NCBI RefSeq assembly: GCF_050436995.1
Contig: NC_134766.1
Coordinates: 3,100,001 to 3,164,000, forward strand
DNA from: Anticarsia gemmatalis
Taxonomy: Eukaryota; Arthropoda; Insecta; Lepidoptera; Erebidae
Length of the DNA stretch: 64,000 nt
Reading direction: 5' to 3'
The notes under the pieces were generated by a model. That model searched no databases, was not told the origin of the DNA, and saw only the letters and a program-made list of their open reading frames with translations. Shown here piece after piece: positions 30,102 through 41,404 of this stretch. The translations under genes were made by a program, and so were the position numbers. Within the stretch, counting starts at the first letter, position 1, and each line of letters begins with the position of its first letter.

Positions 30102-30728
30102 CATGGCTATGTTATCAGCAGTATGTCTTTCTTCTATTACAACAGTTTCTAAAAGGGCAGCTTCGAGGTTCTGATTTAAAATAAAATGGGCAGTAACTGC
30201 ACAGATGCCTTGATTATTTTTTGATGTCCACATATCAGTAGTCAGTGCTATATTATGAACATTTTGTAACATTTCATGTAATTTCACCTTTTCAGTAGTA
30301 TGCAACTTAGGCAGCAACTTATTAGTTAATGTATATCTAGATGGTAACTGGTACTTGGAATCAAGAGCAGTCACAAATTCTCTTAAGCCTTCGCGCTCAG
30401 ATAATCTTAGAGGTTCCATGTCTCGGGCTACCATCTGTGTAAATAATAAATCCAGTCGCTTCTTTTTTGTTGAATTTGTATTATAAAATTCTGTTGACGT
30501 GTCTGGATTCGAATTTTCTGTGATGAGACTTGTATCAAGGTCACTGGCGCTGTTTGAAATGGATGGCACTTGATATTTGTCCGGATGTTTTCTTAATACG
30601 TGGTCTTTCATGTTGGATGTATTTTTACTATATTTAAAGTCTCTTAAACAATATTTACAAATCACTTTTTCGTCACTTATTTTATCAAAGTGCAGCCACA
30701 TAGGAGATTTCTTTTTTGTTGATTCCAT
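30102..30728 (-). CDS. hAT transposase, exon 1 (BED zinc finger)
   Basis: 209 codons from ATG 30728 (MESTKKKSPMWLHFDKISD) to donor GCCATG|GTAAGT at 30102. BED finger: VICKYCLRDF then HVLRKH (CX2C...HX4H), residues about 22-50. The first catalytic Asp is in ALTTDMWTSKNN near the exon end, followed by the usual hAT block with TAHFI. The TATCGATA cluster lies about 220 bp upstream. Confidence 0.94.
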
Positions 30729-30944
30729 TTTAATTTAAATGTGTTTTAAATTTCCACCAAACAACAATAACTTTAAATCACAGTCTCGAACTTTAAAGTA
30801 GGTCGGTAGGTAGATTGTATAATACTTTGTCGTGATAATATTTCTAGTTACCCTCTTAATCAATATAATAAATGAAGTGAAACATTATCTGTGTAATCAC
30901 CAGACCAGCTAAACTTTATAAACAAGCAATACTATCGTAAGTTT

Positions 30945-31215
30945 AACGACTATCGATAGGGCAAAACTATCGATACTCTCGATACTATCGATACTGTCGA
31001 TACTATCGAAGTGAACACTATCAATAGTATCGATACTATCGATAGTATTAGTAGTGTGTGTATTGATACTATCGATAGTATCGATACTATTCCTCTTTAG
31101 CAATACTATTTCCCAATTTAATCAATCGATACTATCGATAATATCGTCAAGTTTCGATAGTTTCGATAGCACTATCGATTGTATGACTGATTTTTAAGGC
31201 CACGATAGTATTACG
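30945..31215. repeat. Cluster of TATCGATA motifs beside the hAT gene
   Basis: Within about 270 bp the palindrome TATCGATA occurs nine times by my count, plus degenerate forms (TATCGAAG, TATCAATA), often spaced as ACTATCGATAC. Such repeats near the end of a hAT element would be subterminal binding sites for the transposase BED finger. TATCGATA is also the core of the Drosophila DRE bound by DREF, itself a BED-finger, hAT-derived protein. Confidence 0.9.
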
Positions 31216-31464
31216 ATACTATCGATAGACTATTGCTATCGCAACAACACTACATCCCAACGAATTTTCGACGACTATCTTTCTATAGTATCTACCTATA
31301 CTGAATAACGAGTAATTGAAACATTAAGGAAAACATTGCAAGGAAACTTGTAAGCCTGTTCAATTTGCAATACATCATGTAGTTGAAACTATATATTAAT
31401 TAAATATAACAATTATGTGTAGGGGGAAGGATGATAAAAAAGCATCGATTATTAAATATAGTTT

Positions 31465-32257
31465 TTATTCATCGTCAGTAAAAAAATCATCACTGACGCT
31501 TTCTGTGACATTAATTATAAACCTGTCTGAGACATAATCAATCATGTGGCCGAGACCATGCATTTTGTCCTCTTCTTTAATTATGTGGGACACGCAGCTA
31601 CTCCATTTTTCGGGCGTGATTTGTTGAAATCCTTCTTCGACGAGTTTTTTCACTTCTGTGATTTTGAATGTTTTGTTACGTCTTGCAACAATATCCTTTA
31701 GCCTGCGTCCATACCAACTCAATGGGATTGAGCTCACAGTGGTATGGGGGCAGACGTAAAACAGTTATCCCATGCTGCGCTGCCATCTCGTCCACTACAT
31801 ATTTATCTGCATGTTCATTTTTTTTGTTGCCGTACAATGTCTATAAGAGTAGCTTTAACCATTGTTGCTTCGAAGGTTATATTTTTTCTCGTTAGCCACT
31901 CTTGTATTCTATCTAGGCTTTGTCCAATTCATTGTAAGCAACGCTTCTTCTCCTGGAGTGGTAGGGGGCATTATCCATCACCACTACGGAATTTGGTTTT
32001 AGCTTTGGCAAAACCCCCGTAAACCACTTCTCAAATGACTCGGCATTCATCTTTTGATGATAGTCATCTTGATTTTTTTTTCGCTTCAAATATCAGCAAG
32101 CTATCTTCTACGAATCCTTCTTCCCCGCCTATATGGCCGATAATTAGGCGCTTGCCCTTTCCTGAAGGCTGTTTTAGGCCAGTGGTTAAGCCATCTACGA
32201 AGGCCTGGCGAGACGATACCACTGTTTGGTCAATCCAAGCCTTCTTCGGTGCATGAC
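31465..32257 (-). pseudogene. IS630/Tc1-type transposase DDE domain (copy 2)
   Basis: Same content as copy 1. Here the segment GKGKRLIIGHIGGEEGFVED is in frame where copy 1 is damaged, but the last 90 codons (31465-31737) are split from LRLPPYHCELNPIELVW by a 1-nt insertion near 31691. VVVMDNAPYHSRR is present. The first catalytic Asp is again missing. Confidence 0.85.
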
Positions 32258-32427
32258 CTTTAAAATATTGAAAAATATAAATTAATTATTAAAAGTACAA
32301 TATAGGAAGGAAAACTTGCTGTATCGTCGAATTAGGCGTTTTTGTACTTTCCTATATATAAGTAATAATAATTATAAGTACCTAATAAAAGTTGCTGCTT
32401 ACCATATTTACTGTTTTCTTACATTTC

Positions 32428-32610
32428 TTACATTTTCTTACTTTTTAAGTCATCAATGGGTATTCCCATCAATTCACTCAGACGACACCACACATCATGG
32501 TTTTTTAGTTTATTTTTGTAGTCTTTTAAATTTGTATTCCATAGCACGGGTTCCGCTTGGAAATATTCTAAAAATTTCAACTCAAGTTCGTTTGTCCAAG
32601 TTCCGCTCAT
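32428..32610 (-). pseudogene. MADF exon (copy 2), truncated
   Basis: MSGTWTNELELKFLEYFQAE, LWNTNLKDYKNKLKN, then VWCRLSELMGIPIDDLKSKK: the first two thirds of a MADF domain in one frame. The C-terminal helix found in copy 1 (WFAYEIINSFF) is deleted. Confidence 0.82.
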
Positions 32611-32652
32611 ATTGACGCCACAAGGTACACAAATAACATGCGTTCAAGTCGA

Positions 32653-32869
32653 CGGCGCGCGCGCTACTGAGAAACATGCGAATGTGGAGTCAATACACGT
32701 TCTCGCCTGTTCTCACGTTCTCGCGCTCCTTTGTCTCGCGCCAAAAAACCGACAAAAAGTGGAGAAAAGCCGGAGTACAACGCGAGAACTTGAGAAATCG
32801 CATCCACATTCACGTTTTTTGCATGTTTCTCGCGTTCTCGCGAGATTCTCTTGAGAATGTGGAGCGCCC
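32653..32869. mobile_element. MITE with Harbinger-type end
   Basis: The right end, read inward, is GGGCGCTCCACATTCTCAAG, next to TTA (32870-32872). Inverted internal repeats (GAGAAACATGC, GTGAATGTGGA, TTCTCGCG) occur on both sides. It interrupts a hAT coding fragment (32873-33340). The left limit is approximate. Confidence 0.6.
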
Positions 32870-32872
32870 TTA

Positions 32873-33340
32873 CCCGCGATGTAACTCTCTGTTGCTCGAG
32901 AAGTCCATAAGTCGGTAGTTATGCAAATAGTCTGAACTTTATTAGTTACTTCAGCCCTAACCTGTTGCTCTACTCTATTATATGTCTCGTCGAGTAGAGA
33001 ATTCGATAAGGTTTTCCTGGTTGGTAATTTGTACCCAGGTATCCAACGACAAAGTTTTTTTAAATCCACGTTCCTCTACAATAGTAAAGGGGTGAAATCC
33101 ATCGACAAATAAATCAAGAAGGTCTTGATCATTTTTTTCTTTTTTGTTCTGTACTGATCTTTTTAGCCACAAAGTTATCTATTACCTTTTGATTAATTCT
33201 CTTAGGTGGTAGGAGAGGTACAACTTGAGCTACAGGATTTCTTGATGTCGAGGGTAAAGTTTGTCCAGATCCGCTGGTCTCAAAATCGAATCAAAATCTT
33301 CGAAAGCATTCAACATAGCCATGTTTATAATGTTGGTTTC
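32873..33340 (-). pseudogene. hAT transposase fragment (N-terminal core)
   Basis: On the - strand, in more than one frame: LLPPKRINQKVIDNFV, QDLLDLFVDGFHPFTIVEER, CRWIPGYKLPTRKTLSNSLL, and the first catalytic Asp in ICITTDLWTSRATESYIA, where the MITE breaks it. It differs from the intact hAT at 28839, so it is a second hAT lineage. The BED finger is not seen. Confidence 0.8.
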
Positions 33341-33439
33341 ACGTGGGGCTGGGTTGATGATTTGCTCCGATATGATACGAATAGATACGAGGGTGCTGTT
33401 GATGTAGACGGAGCTGGAGCTATTGGAGTTGCTATATGT

Positions 33440-34260
33440 AAGAATAAGTAAGAATTTTGTGTGTTTGGAGAGGGAAAAAACTTTGGTTGTTATGAATAGG
33501 TTCAGAATAAACACTATTAACTGATGTTGGCCGACTCGGAAAGACTTGAGGAGATGGTGTTGAATATGCACCATCCATTGACGACAGTCGAGAATAATTT
33601 TGACTGATTCTGTTTATAAACAGCCCATCTATTTGGTACATCATAATTTTTCATTCATCAGTTGACAGTTCATGTAGCTTTATAGCCAATAATTTTGCGT
33701 ATAGATCGCAATCATCGTCTTCGTGAGCAGGTATATTTTCATTCTGCCTTCGACCCAAAACATGTGTTAATTGTCCAAAAAACCACGGCCATTTGCTTTT
33801 CAGCCGTTTCAGAAGTACTCGTAGAAGACGTGTTCTGATAATTATCGTATGTCGTTGTATATCCAGTCTGATATCCGTAATTAGGTGTATTTTGCCATAC
33901 TGCTGTAGGGTATTGAATTTCGGTTACAATTTGTAGTACTCTACTCTGAAACTGCAATTTTTTTCTAGACTTGGCAAAATACTTTAAAAAAATAGATAAA
34001 TGTCTATTATTACTATTATCCTGTTCTTTTTTTTAAATGTTTAAAACTTCGGTTTCGAGCTCATCTGCTTTTCGTTTGCGATGCGAGGTCTTTGAATTAC
34101 TCGGTTCAGCTTGCTGTGTATTAGTAGAAGGAGATTCCTCACGTGGCTGTTGAGATGATTCTTCTTGATTTTGAGTTGTTGCAATACTCGATTGTGTCTC
34201 AGATGATGCAATTTTTTTCAAGAAAGATAAAATGATATTTTTTGGTAACACTTGCAGCAT
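33440..34260 (-). pseudogene. MADF/BESS gene remnants
   Basis: Several - strand frames resemble MADF exon 2 products: PSNSKTSHRKRKADELETEV (34033-34260), a Tyr/Thr-rich piece NYGYQTGYTTTYDNYQNTSS (33739-33957), and a BESS-like YAKLLAIKLHELSTDE near 33680 followed by a Ser/Pro tail. The frame is broken repeatedly and two different C-termini may be mixed. Probably debris of one or two further Harbinger elements. Confidence 0.5.
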
Positions 34261-34484
34261 ATCCTGATCTCTTTGTTTTTATCTTTGTTAGGTATTTAAA
34301 AAACTTGTCCTTCACGTCCTTCCTCTCCGTGTGTAAGCGACTAACTAAACTCGTACATTAGTTGAAAACTACGGCACCGCTCGCTCGGATGATGAGCTCG
34401 GAGGTGACTGGCGTAACCAATCTTGGCTACGAAGGCACGTCACAACGTGGACACGTCAGGACTCCACCGCAGTAGTTATAAGTT
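34261..34484. other. Short interval without a recognised gene
   Basis: GC content rises near 34370-34460 (CTCGCTCGGATGATGAGCTC), which could be the end of a Harbinger-like element, but no TIR pair is visible. Confidence 0.3.
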
Positions 34485-34791
34485 ATAGCCATGGGTGGTC
34501 TGGCTTTTAGTGCGTCTCTTGTTCGATCAAGGTTCTCCTTTCGTTGGTCCTCGAAAGCGTTGGTTTTCCGCTTAACGAGAGACCTCCATTCCGACCGGTT
34601 ACCAGCCAGCGACTCCCAACTAGAACGATATCACATCTTTTCATGTGCCTTTTTAGCCCATCTTTGCATCGCAGGAGCTGTCCGCCTTGCTTGCGCTGGC
34701 CTTCTTTAAGCTCACTGTAAAAGATGCGCTTAGCAACCCTTGCTTCGGGCATTCGAAACACATGACCGCACCAACGCAGCTGTCGTCGCAT
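34485..34791 (-). mobile_element. LINE fragment, reverse-transcriptase C-terminus
   Basis: Encodes LRWCGHVFRMPEARVAKRIF, YSELKEGQRKQGG and CKDGLKRHMKRC, the well-known tail of non-LTR endonuclease/reverse-transcriptase proteins. It is 5'-truncated and lies immediately beside the second RAG1-like gene. Clade not determined. Confidence 0.78.
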
Positions 34792-36738
34792 CAGATACGC
34801 TTCGATACCGCAGGACTAGACAATAGGTACTGTTTCGTCCCTAAACCTAGGTTGTACCTATAGATAAAAGGAATGTCTTCATTAGTGGCGATGCTACTAT
34901 GCTTACGTGCATGACATTCTCGAAATTTACGAAAATCCTTGTTTCTTGCTTCAGATGCTTCTTCAGACAAAAAACCTATAGGCACTACTGATAAGTGGTC
35001 CACTATCTGTGATCCATGAATCAGCAATTTGTGTAAACTGGATGGCATGTTATACCATGGATATAATTCCACGAATAAATTTGCTGTTTTATCACAATAT
35101 AATTTGAATTTTCGAACATGAATTTTTTCGCCTGAGGAAATGCACTGCAAAATAACGGCGAGTCTTCTAATTAAATTAACGTCTAATTTAGTAATTTCCG
35201 CAGTCATTTCAGGGTTTGCAAAAAACCTTCTTGCAGCATTTCCAGTGTTTGTATTGCCACTACCCTGCTTAACAATATCTAGAAGTAATCCTGTGCTTCT
35301 TCGGAAAGCTTCTTGAATGGCTTCTTTCTTATCTTTAACTTTTTTTATTTTCGTCACCTTTTGCTTGCCATGATTTTATGTCCATTCTGTAGGCAATTAA
35401 CTAAACCCATGCTTGTATAAATCTGTATTTACAGGTTTAGCTCTCACTTCTTCCAAGTTATTCATTTCGCTTGGGCGAGCTTTGCACAAATCACACACTG
35501 CTGACGATGTACCAGATATGATTGAATGCACCTTAACATCAATCATGGTTAGCCACAGATTGTGCGTAATAGTAGCATTGCCGCAATCAGTCGGTTTCCG
35601 TTCATGAATCTCGGTCTCAAATATTTCCATCAGCCTCAACATTCGCATCCGTTTCTTTCATAAATGTGAATGAAATCGGGCGACAATATGTGGTTGACGA
35701 TGGACGATCATTCTGCCACACTATACTTCCACTAGAGGTCACTAACTTAAGCGGTGCAAGACTTGCCATAAATACACTGGATAAGTCTTGTTCACTTGTT
35801 GTTGTCGTTTGATGGTAAATGCTTTGACTTGAAGTTCCATCAAAACCCCATTTACTGTGAAGCACAAGTTGTTCACCAGCATCAAAATTTGATTCAAGTG
35901 AATCGATCAGCCTTCTAACTGTGAGATCAAGGAGGGCTTGGATCCGTATCTTTGCGGAAGTTTCAGTCACAGTTATGTCTTCTTTTGCCGGGCAGCATTT
36001 AAGCTTTTCTTCGACTAACAAGTAGTAGCTTGGGTATTTCGCATGACCTTCTTTACTAAAGTCCCGAAGCGTGATATAACGCCACTTGGATAACTGCAAG
36101 TGAACGTAAAGATCAAGTGCCTTGTGAGTAGGAACTTCACGAAGCGAAGGATTTTGATTAGTTTCCAGGACGCTTAAAACTGTTGAGACTTGTTCAGGAT
36201 TTTCCAGCAAATGTTTTATTATTCTGGCCATATCATATTTTCCGGCAGACTTGAGTATACTTTCAACAGTATACAAAAACTCATCTAGACGACTGCAACT
36301 AGCAACATTTTCATCAACACGTCTTCTCTTGTGTCTACTCGATAAATCTTCAAAGCGTTTGCGAGGAGATGTATATGTTGAAGTTGATGCATCTGATTTT
36401 AATGGACTGACTACTTCTTCTGCCTCATTTTCATTTCCTTCTTCGGTGTCAACAACATTTTCTTTAAAGCAATCTGGCCAAACGATAGCGGTATTTAACC
36501 ACTCTTCGTTCTTGTGAATGAACCTGTCGACTGTCCTTCTTGATTGCACCCATTTGGTGTAAACCCGACAGCGAAAACGTCGACAACAGTTCTTGAGGTC
36601 CGTCACATCACTTTCACTTAACTCGACGTTAGTATTCGATTTCAATGTGTTAAATAAATTGTCACAGTTACGAAGATCTTTATGATTACGAAGCACAACG
36701 TAAAGATCTAGATAAGTAGAAAACCCACGGAAAGCCAT
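34791..36738 (-). pseudogene. Second RAG1/Transib-type transposase (T2), broken
   Basis: Three consecutive frames: 35617-36738 (from ATG 36738, MAFRGFSTYLDLYVVLRNHK), 35397-35648, and 34791-35357. It is homologous along its length to T1 but clearly diverged. First Asp in KWGFDGTSSQS, second in LTMIDVKVHS, zinc Cys pair CDLC, zinc His pair HKLLIH, and the Glu in SEEASEARNKDFRKF are all present. The T1 block LHARINCMECLL is deleted near 35397, with frameshifts around it. It shows a natural N-terminus, about 20 residues longer than the preserved T1 sequence. Confidence 0.88.
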
Positions 36739-37051
36739 AATGACAACACTTGGTAAAAGTTATAATTACAACTAAATTACATTTGCTAAACACACTCAAT
36801 ATATAGGGCAGCAAGTATGCAACTAGCAATGTATTTTTTAAGCTAATGATGTTATCAGCCAATCACAATACAGAGATTAAGGGCTGTCAACGATGTAATT
36901 ACAATAACTAATTAGATTAAGCAAGTACTGGTAATCTTTACCTAATGACTCATTAGCGCTTTTGTCGTATGGCAACCGAAGCGTTCATAAGTCATTAAAG
37001 TAATCACAAATGCACCTGTTATTTAAGGAACTACTTAGGGATGACTTATTC
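36739..37051. other. Upstream flank of T2, no gene
   Basis: AT-rich. I looked for a Transib-type CACWRTG end here and found no convincing one. Confidence 0.4.
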
Positions 37052-38260
37052 TCAGTAATAAATTATATACGAAGAAAGACAGAGAACATCTCGTTTGTCT
37101 TTCCACTTCATGACGCATACACCTTTCCCATTTCTGCGGTAGACACTACTACCCCTGGTCAATTTTTTGCTGGTCACCGTAACAGGATTTCCTTTTCTAT
37201 TTGGCTGAAGAGTGCCCGTGCAATGAGTTTTATTGCTAAGAAATACTTCAGCCAACTCTACACTATTGTAAAAGTTGTCCATGTATACTGATTGACCTGC
37301 ATTAAGATAGTCCTGCATTAATTTGAGGACGACTTTTTTTACACGGCCAGTACCACCTAGCTCACTATCAGCTGACCCTTTGTACATATGGATTTTAAGA
37401 ACAAGACCTTTAGGGTCAGCTAATAATATATATATAATTTTATTCCAAATTTACGTTTTTTGTTTTTTATGTACTGCCGTATCTTCAGTCGTCCTCTAAA
37501 TAACACCATGGACTCATCTATACATAACTCCCTTTCGGGGTATACAGAGGCTTTCATAGTTTCGTTAAAATAATTTATAAGACGGTCGACCTTATCATAT
37601 ACACATATATATGTGTATATTGGTCGACACGTTCCTATATTGGAAATATAACATTCTAAATATTAATAAAAATCTGTTTCTGCTCATATAATGCCCTAAA
37701 TTAAATTTAACTAAATGAGACTTTGCCCAGTAACCATTTATTTTACTGAGCCTCACAGTGCCCATAAAAAACAATATGCCCAAAGACACTAGCAGTTCGT
37801 CGGCATTGGTCTACTTCCACCGTTTCAGCCGGCTTTCCGGCCTGCAGCCCTTGCTGATGACATCACGGACATGGTCGTTTGTCATGTCAGCCAGTGTTGT
37901 CAAAAAGTTGACGTTAAAAATATTTTAAAATATTGGAGACATTGATCCACTATTGTGGAACAGGAGTCCTGGGTTTCCTATAATGGAAACTTCTCAGTGG
38001 CAATTGGCTCTTCCACCCAGTCGCTATGAGAACCTTCAGGTTCTTCATCGGTTTCCGTCACAGCGCTCACAGAAGAGTCGCTGGATCTGTCGGATGGAAG
38101 GTTGCCGATTATTTATATGTTTATTTATAAATATACACAGTGTGTATGCTTGTCGATACCAGTAACTGCGATGAAGATGAATCGACTGGAATACTCGTAT
38201 TACCTTCATTTGTTGATGTTGAACTCTGACATTCCTCGATGGCAACAGTGGTAGGATGCT
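37052..38260 (-). pseudogene. piggyBac-like transposase P2, broken
   Basis: On the - strand: N-terminal acidic piece (IEECQSSTSTNEGNTS near 38230), NADELLVSLGILFFMGTVRL (37720-37780), the catalytic LCIDESMVLFRGRL (about 37510), the second Asp in VYMDNFYNSVELAEVFLS (37300) and GVCVMKWKDKRDV (37090), where it stops. Multiple frameshifts, and a palindromic AT insertion at 37592-37622 lies between two GGTCGAC repeats. The C-terminal zinc domain is absent. Family: DDE_Tnp_1_7. Confidence 0.88.
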
Positions 38261-38273
38261 TCTTTTTAATATA

Positions 38274-39215
38274 CGAGGGACGGCTGAAAAGTTCTGAGCC
38301 TAGGGCATTAAAAGTCTAGATAAAAATCTAAATAAATTTTATTTTTCAATATAGTCTCCTTGGACCTCTATACATTTCTCACATCGCTTGTAAAAGGCTT
38401 TAATCCCAGAAAAAAAGTAGTTCGCATCTTTAGTGTCAAAATGGTCATTTACAGCCGCTATCATCTCTTCGTCGCTACCAAATCTTCGTCCCCGAAGGTC
38501 TTTTTTTTAATTTTTAAACAAGAAAAAATCGCTCGGAGCCAGGTCTGGACTATAGGGGGGGTGATTCACTTCGTCGAAGCCAGTTTCTCGTAAAGCTAGC
38601 CTCGCAATCCGCGCGGTGTGAACCGGCGCATTGTCTTGCAAAAACAAAATTCCTTTGCTGAGTTTGCCTCTTCTTTTCTCAATAATTGTTTCGCGAATTT
38701 TTCTCAAAAGCCCAGCATAATATTCACCGTTCATTGTAGTTTTTTTCGGAAGGTAATCGATCAATAATATTCCTTCTGAATCCCAAAAAATTGTGGCCAT
38801 GAGCTTTGAAGTCGATTTTTCCACTTTGAACTTCTTAGGCGGCTTTTCCCCCTTTTCTATCCACTGCATCGACTCCTGTTTCGACTCTGGATCGTATTGT
38901 CGTATCCACGTTTCATCAACGGTGACAATACGAGAGCAAATTTCTTCTAATTTGTCTTTACAGAGGTCCAAAAACTCCTGTGAAGTTTCAACTCGTCGCT
39001 GTTTGTCAAGTGGCGTAAGCATTTTCGGCACCCAACGCGCGCTGACTTTATTCATGTGCAAACGATTGTGCAAAATGTCTCCTATTCGTTCTTTACTAAT
39101 GCTCAGCTCTTCTGCTATCTGCCACAATTTAATTCGACGATCTTTTAACCTTTTGACCGCTAGAGCAAAACCGCTTCGCCGTGCCCTCCACGCCAAGCCA
39201 CAAATTCAATGAAAT
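38274..39215 (-). pseudogene. mariner (DD34D) transposase, nearly intact
   Basis: The left terminus CGAGGGACGGCTGAAAAGTT follows a TA (38272-38273). The - strand encodes the second helix-turn-helix (LWQIAEELSISKERIGDILH), IVTVDETWIRQYDPESKQ with the first Asp, LFLQDNAPVHTAR with the second, and HPPYSPDLAPSDFFLF with the third; 34 residues separate the last two, so DD34D. A 1-nt frameshift near 38505 separates the last 50 codons (LRGRRFGSDEEMI). The N-terminal 60-90 residues and right TIR are missing. Confidence 0.92.
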
Positions 39216-39436
39216 AACCTTGAAAATAGTAGGGATTCCAAAATGTTATCGATAAACATAAGTGAGAAATAATTTTCGTCTGATTTTTTTTTTAAATAAA
39301 GCTTATAACACAAAAATAATATTTTATTTAACCTCATCTCCTACTGTAATAACCTTAAGACCACATTTATAGCAACTATCAATAAAGAAATCAACTGTTT
39401 GAGATACAAAAATACATAAAAAATTGAAGCAAGTCA
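39216..39436. other. Interval, no gene
   Basis: AT-rich sequence between mariner and H8. Contains one AATAAA-like run near 39295; nothing else is recognisable. Confidence 0.35.
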
Positions 39437-39673
39437 AGCGGTCTACACACCAAAGCCGCTGACCCGGCGGCACAGCCCGGCGGGTTAACCCGGCGGCTTC
39501 AGAATGTCCAAGCCGAACGACTTTGCCGGCGGCAATGCCGGCGGCACGACAGCCGCGGCATGTGGTGTTCTAGTAATTGCCAAATAGTCGTAGAGATTGG
39601 CACGTCCAATCTCTACTTGTCAAAGATTAAGTCATTTAAAGGAAGACGACTTGGTTCTATACAAACCCATTTC

Positions 39674-39749
39674 TTATAAGACTTTCCTGAATAGAGAATG
39701 AATAAGTGATCCGTCACTACTCTATGAAAGCCGGCGGGCAACTAACTGA
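39674..39749 (+). repeat. Direct repeat in the H8 left subterminal region
   Basis: A stretch of about 76 bp starting TTATAAGACTTTCCTGAATA is present here and at 42757-42832 in the same orientation, although it lies within arms that are otherwise inverted. Confidence 0.85.
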
Positions 39750-39907
39750 AGACTACTACACACATGCCGGCGGCAATGCCGAGCGGCTATGCCGCCGGCA
39801 ATACGAGCCGCCGGCACAAGCCGCTCAAAGCCGTCAAGCATCATTCCGGTTGTGACAGTCACATAGAACGCTAGTGAAGTGAAAATTTTTTTGGTTGGTT
39901 GGTTACA

Positions 39908-40351
39908 ATGAATACGAAAATCATCAGCACTGCCGCCGCAGTTGTAATTTTTATTTTAATAAGAAAAAAAAACAAAAGGACGAGAAGGTTTTGGGTGCGC
40001 CCAAGTTTACAAAATAGAAAATGGCAGAACGGTACTGTAATGATAGAAGAGTATAAAAAAGATGATGTGGGATGTCAACGTTTGCGCAATAGTATGTTCT
40101 TTGGGTTTCTGAGAATGACATATGAAGATTTTGAATTTTTGCTAGAGAGTACTGAAGTGTACATTAGCAAAAAAAATACTGGCTGGAGAAAGGCTATACC
40201 CGCTAAAGAGAGGTTGGCAGTAACGTTGCGGTTTTTAGCTACAGGAGAAAGTTATTTCAGCCTTGGAGAACTGTTTAAAATTTCACCACAACTTCTTTCC
40301 TCACTGATTCCCGAAGTCTGTCAAGCAATAATATCAAAACTTCAAATTAAG
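39908..40351 (+). CDS. H8 transposase exon 1
   Basis: 148 codons from ATG 39908 with a hydrophobic start (IISTAAAVVIFILI), then KRTRRFWVRPSLQNRKWQNG, FGFLRMTYEDFEFLLE, ERLAVTLRFLATGESYFSLG and PEVCQAIISKLQIK at donor GTAATC. The intron position matches H4, not H1/H2/H5. Confidence 0.9.
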
Positions 40352-40653
40352 GTAATCATTTTTTTATGACTCACTCTTGATATTCACAGGGAAGGTCACT
40401 CAAAGGGAATCCTAGAGGGGAAGCTAGAGAACATCATAACCTAATTTAAATTTGTACTCTATTGACCAAATAAATATTTTTTTATTTTATTTTTATTTAC
40501 GATATGGCCTGAATATATGTGATATTGCTGGAATTGGATAATATTTGAGTATAGCATTACATTTAGGCTTACAAGCTCATATGCTAAACGTTTAAGTATT
40601 TTATTTTTGAATGTTTATTTTAAATTAATTTTTATTTCCTTTTTCTCTTCTAG

Positions 40654-41404
40654 ATGCCAACCACAGAAGAAGAATGGCTTTCGGTGTCACGTTTGTTTTT
40701 CAAGAAATGGAATGTTCCCAATTGTTGTGGATCCATTGATGGGAAACACATACGTATACAACTATACAATGCCCCAATAATAGTGGCTCAGAATTTTTCA
40801 ATTATAAATCGTATTTCAGTATTGTGTTGTTGGCATTAGTCGATGCTAATTATAATTTTTTATGCGTCGATATTGGTTGTCAAGGAAGAGTTTCGGATGG
40901 GGGTGTTTTTAGAAATAGCTCGCTTTACGATGCATTACGAAATGAATCTATAAATCTACCGACACCAAGACCTTTACCTGGACGGACTATGAATGTACCA
41001 TTTTATTTCCTTGGTGATGATGCTTTTCCGATTTCTCCTAACTTAATGAAACCATTTCCTGGACAACATGAGCAAGGATCTCCGAAAAGAATATGCAATT
41101 ACAGATTTTGTAGGGGAAGGAGAGTCGTGGAAAATGCGTTTGGCATATTATCGGAAAAATTCAGAATATTTCATTCAATAGCTAATTTACAGCCAGAGAA
41201 AATGAAAATTATAGTAATGGCTTGTGTATGCCTGCACAATTTTATCCGAAGAAGGACGTTGATGTTGAGGATAATATGATAACGATACCGGCACCAAATA
41301 TTGAAATAAATCGAAATTTGGAACCTTCAATGGTCAGAAATGAGTTGATGAACTATTTTCTTTCAGAGCAAGGACAACTTCCATGGCAAAATTACATTTC
41401 ATAA
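40654..41404 (+). pseudogene. H8 transposase exon 2, two frameshifts
   Basis: After TCTTCTAG: MPTTEEEWLSVSRLFFKKWN, then CCGSIDGKHIRIQ (first Asp). A shift near 40765 leads to NNSGSEFFNYKSYFSIVLLA, FYFLGDDAFPISPNLMKPF (second Asp) and GRRVVENAFGILSEKF (Glu). A second shift near 41250 restores the tail ending QGQLPWQNYIS. All catalytic residues remain. Confidence 0.92.

Larger units (their letters stand above)
31253..32637 (-). mobile_element. IS630/Tc1-like element with a MADF exon, copy 2
   Basis: Second copy of the unit at 19455-20975, differing by a deletion of about 200 bp in the MADF exon and by scattered indels. Its left edge (ACATCCCAACG) directly follows CAACAACACT, probably the end of the hAT element. 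Confidence 0.7.

Noticed and set aside
30909..31215. Short repeat array that might be taken for a CRISPR or satellite
   Set aside because: Units are 8-bp palindromes at irregular spacing, in a eukaryotic transposon context, without uniform repeats or spacers. The open frame of Ile/Asp/Ser repeats across it is an artefact of the motif.
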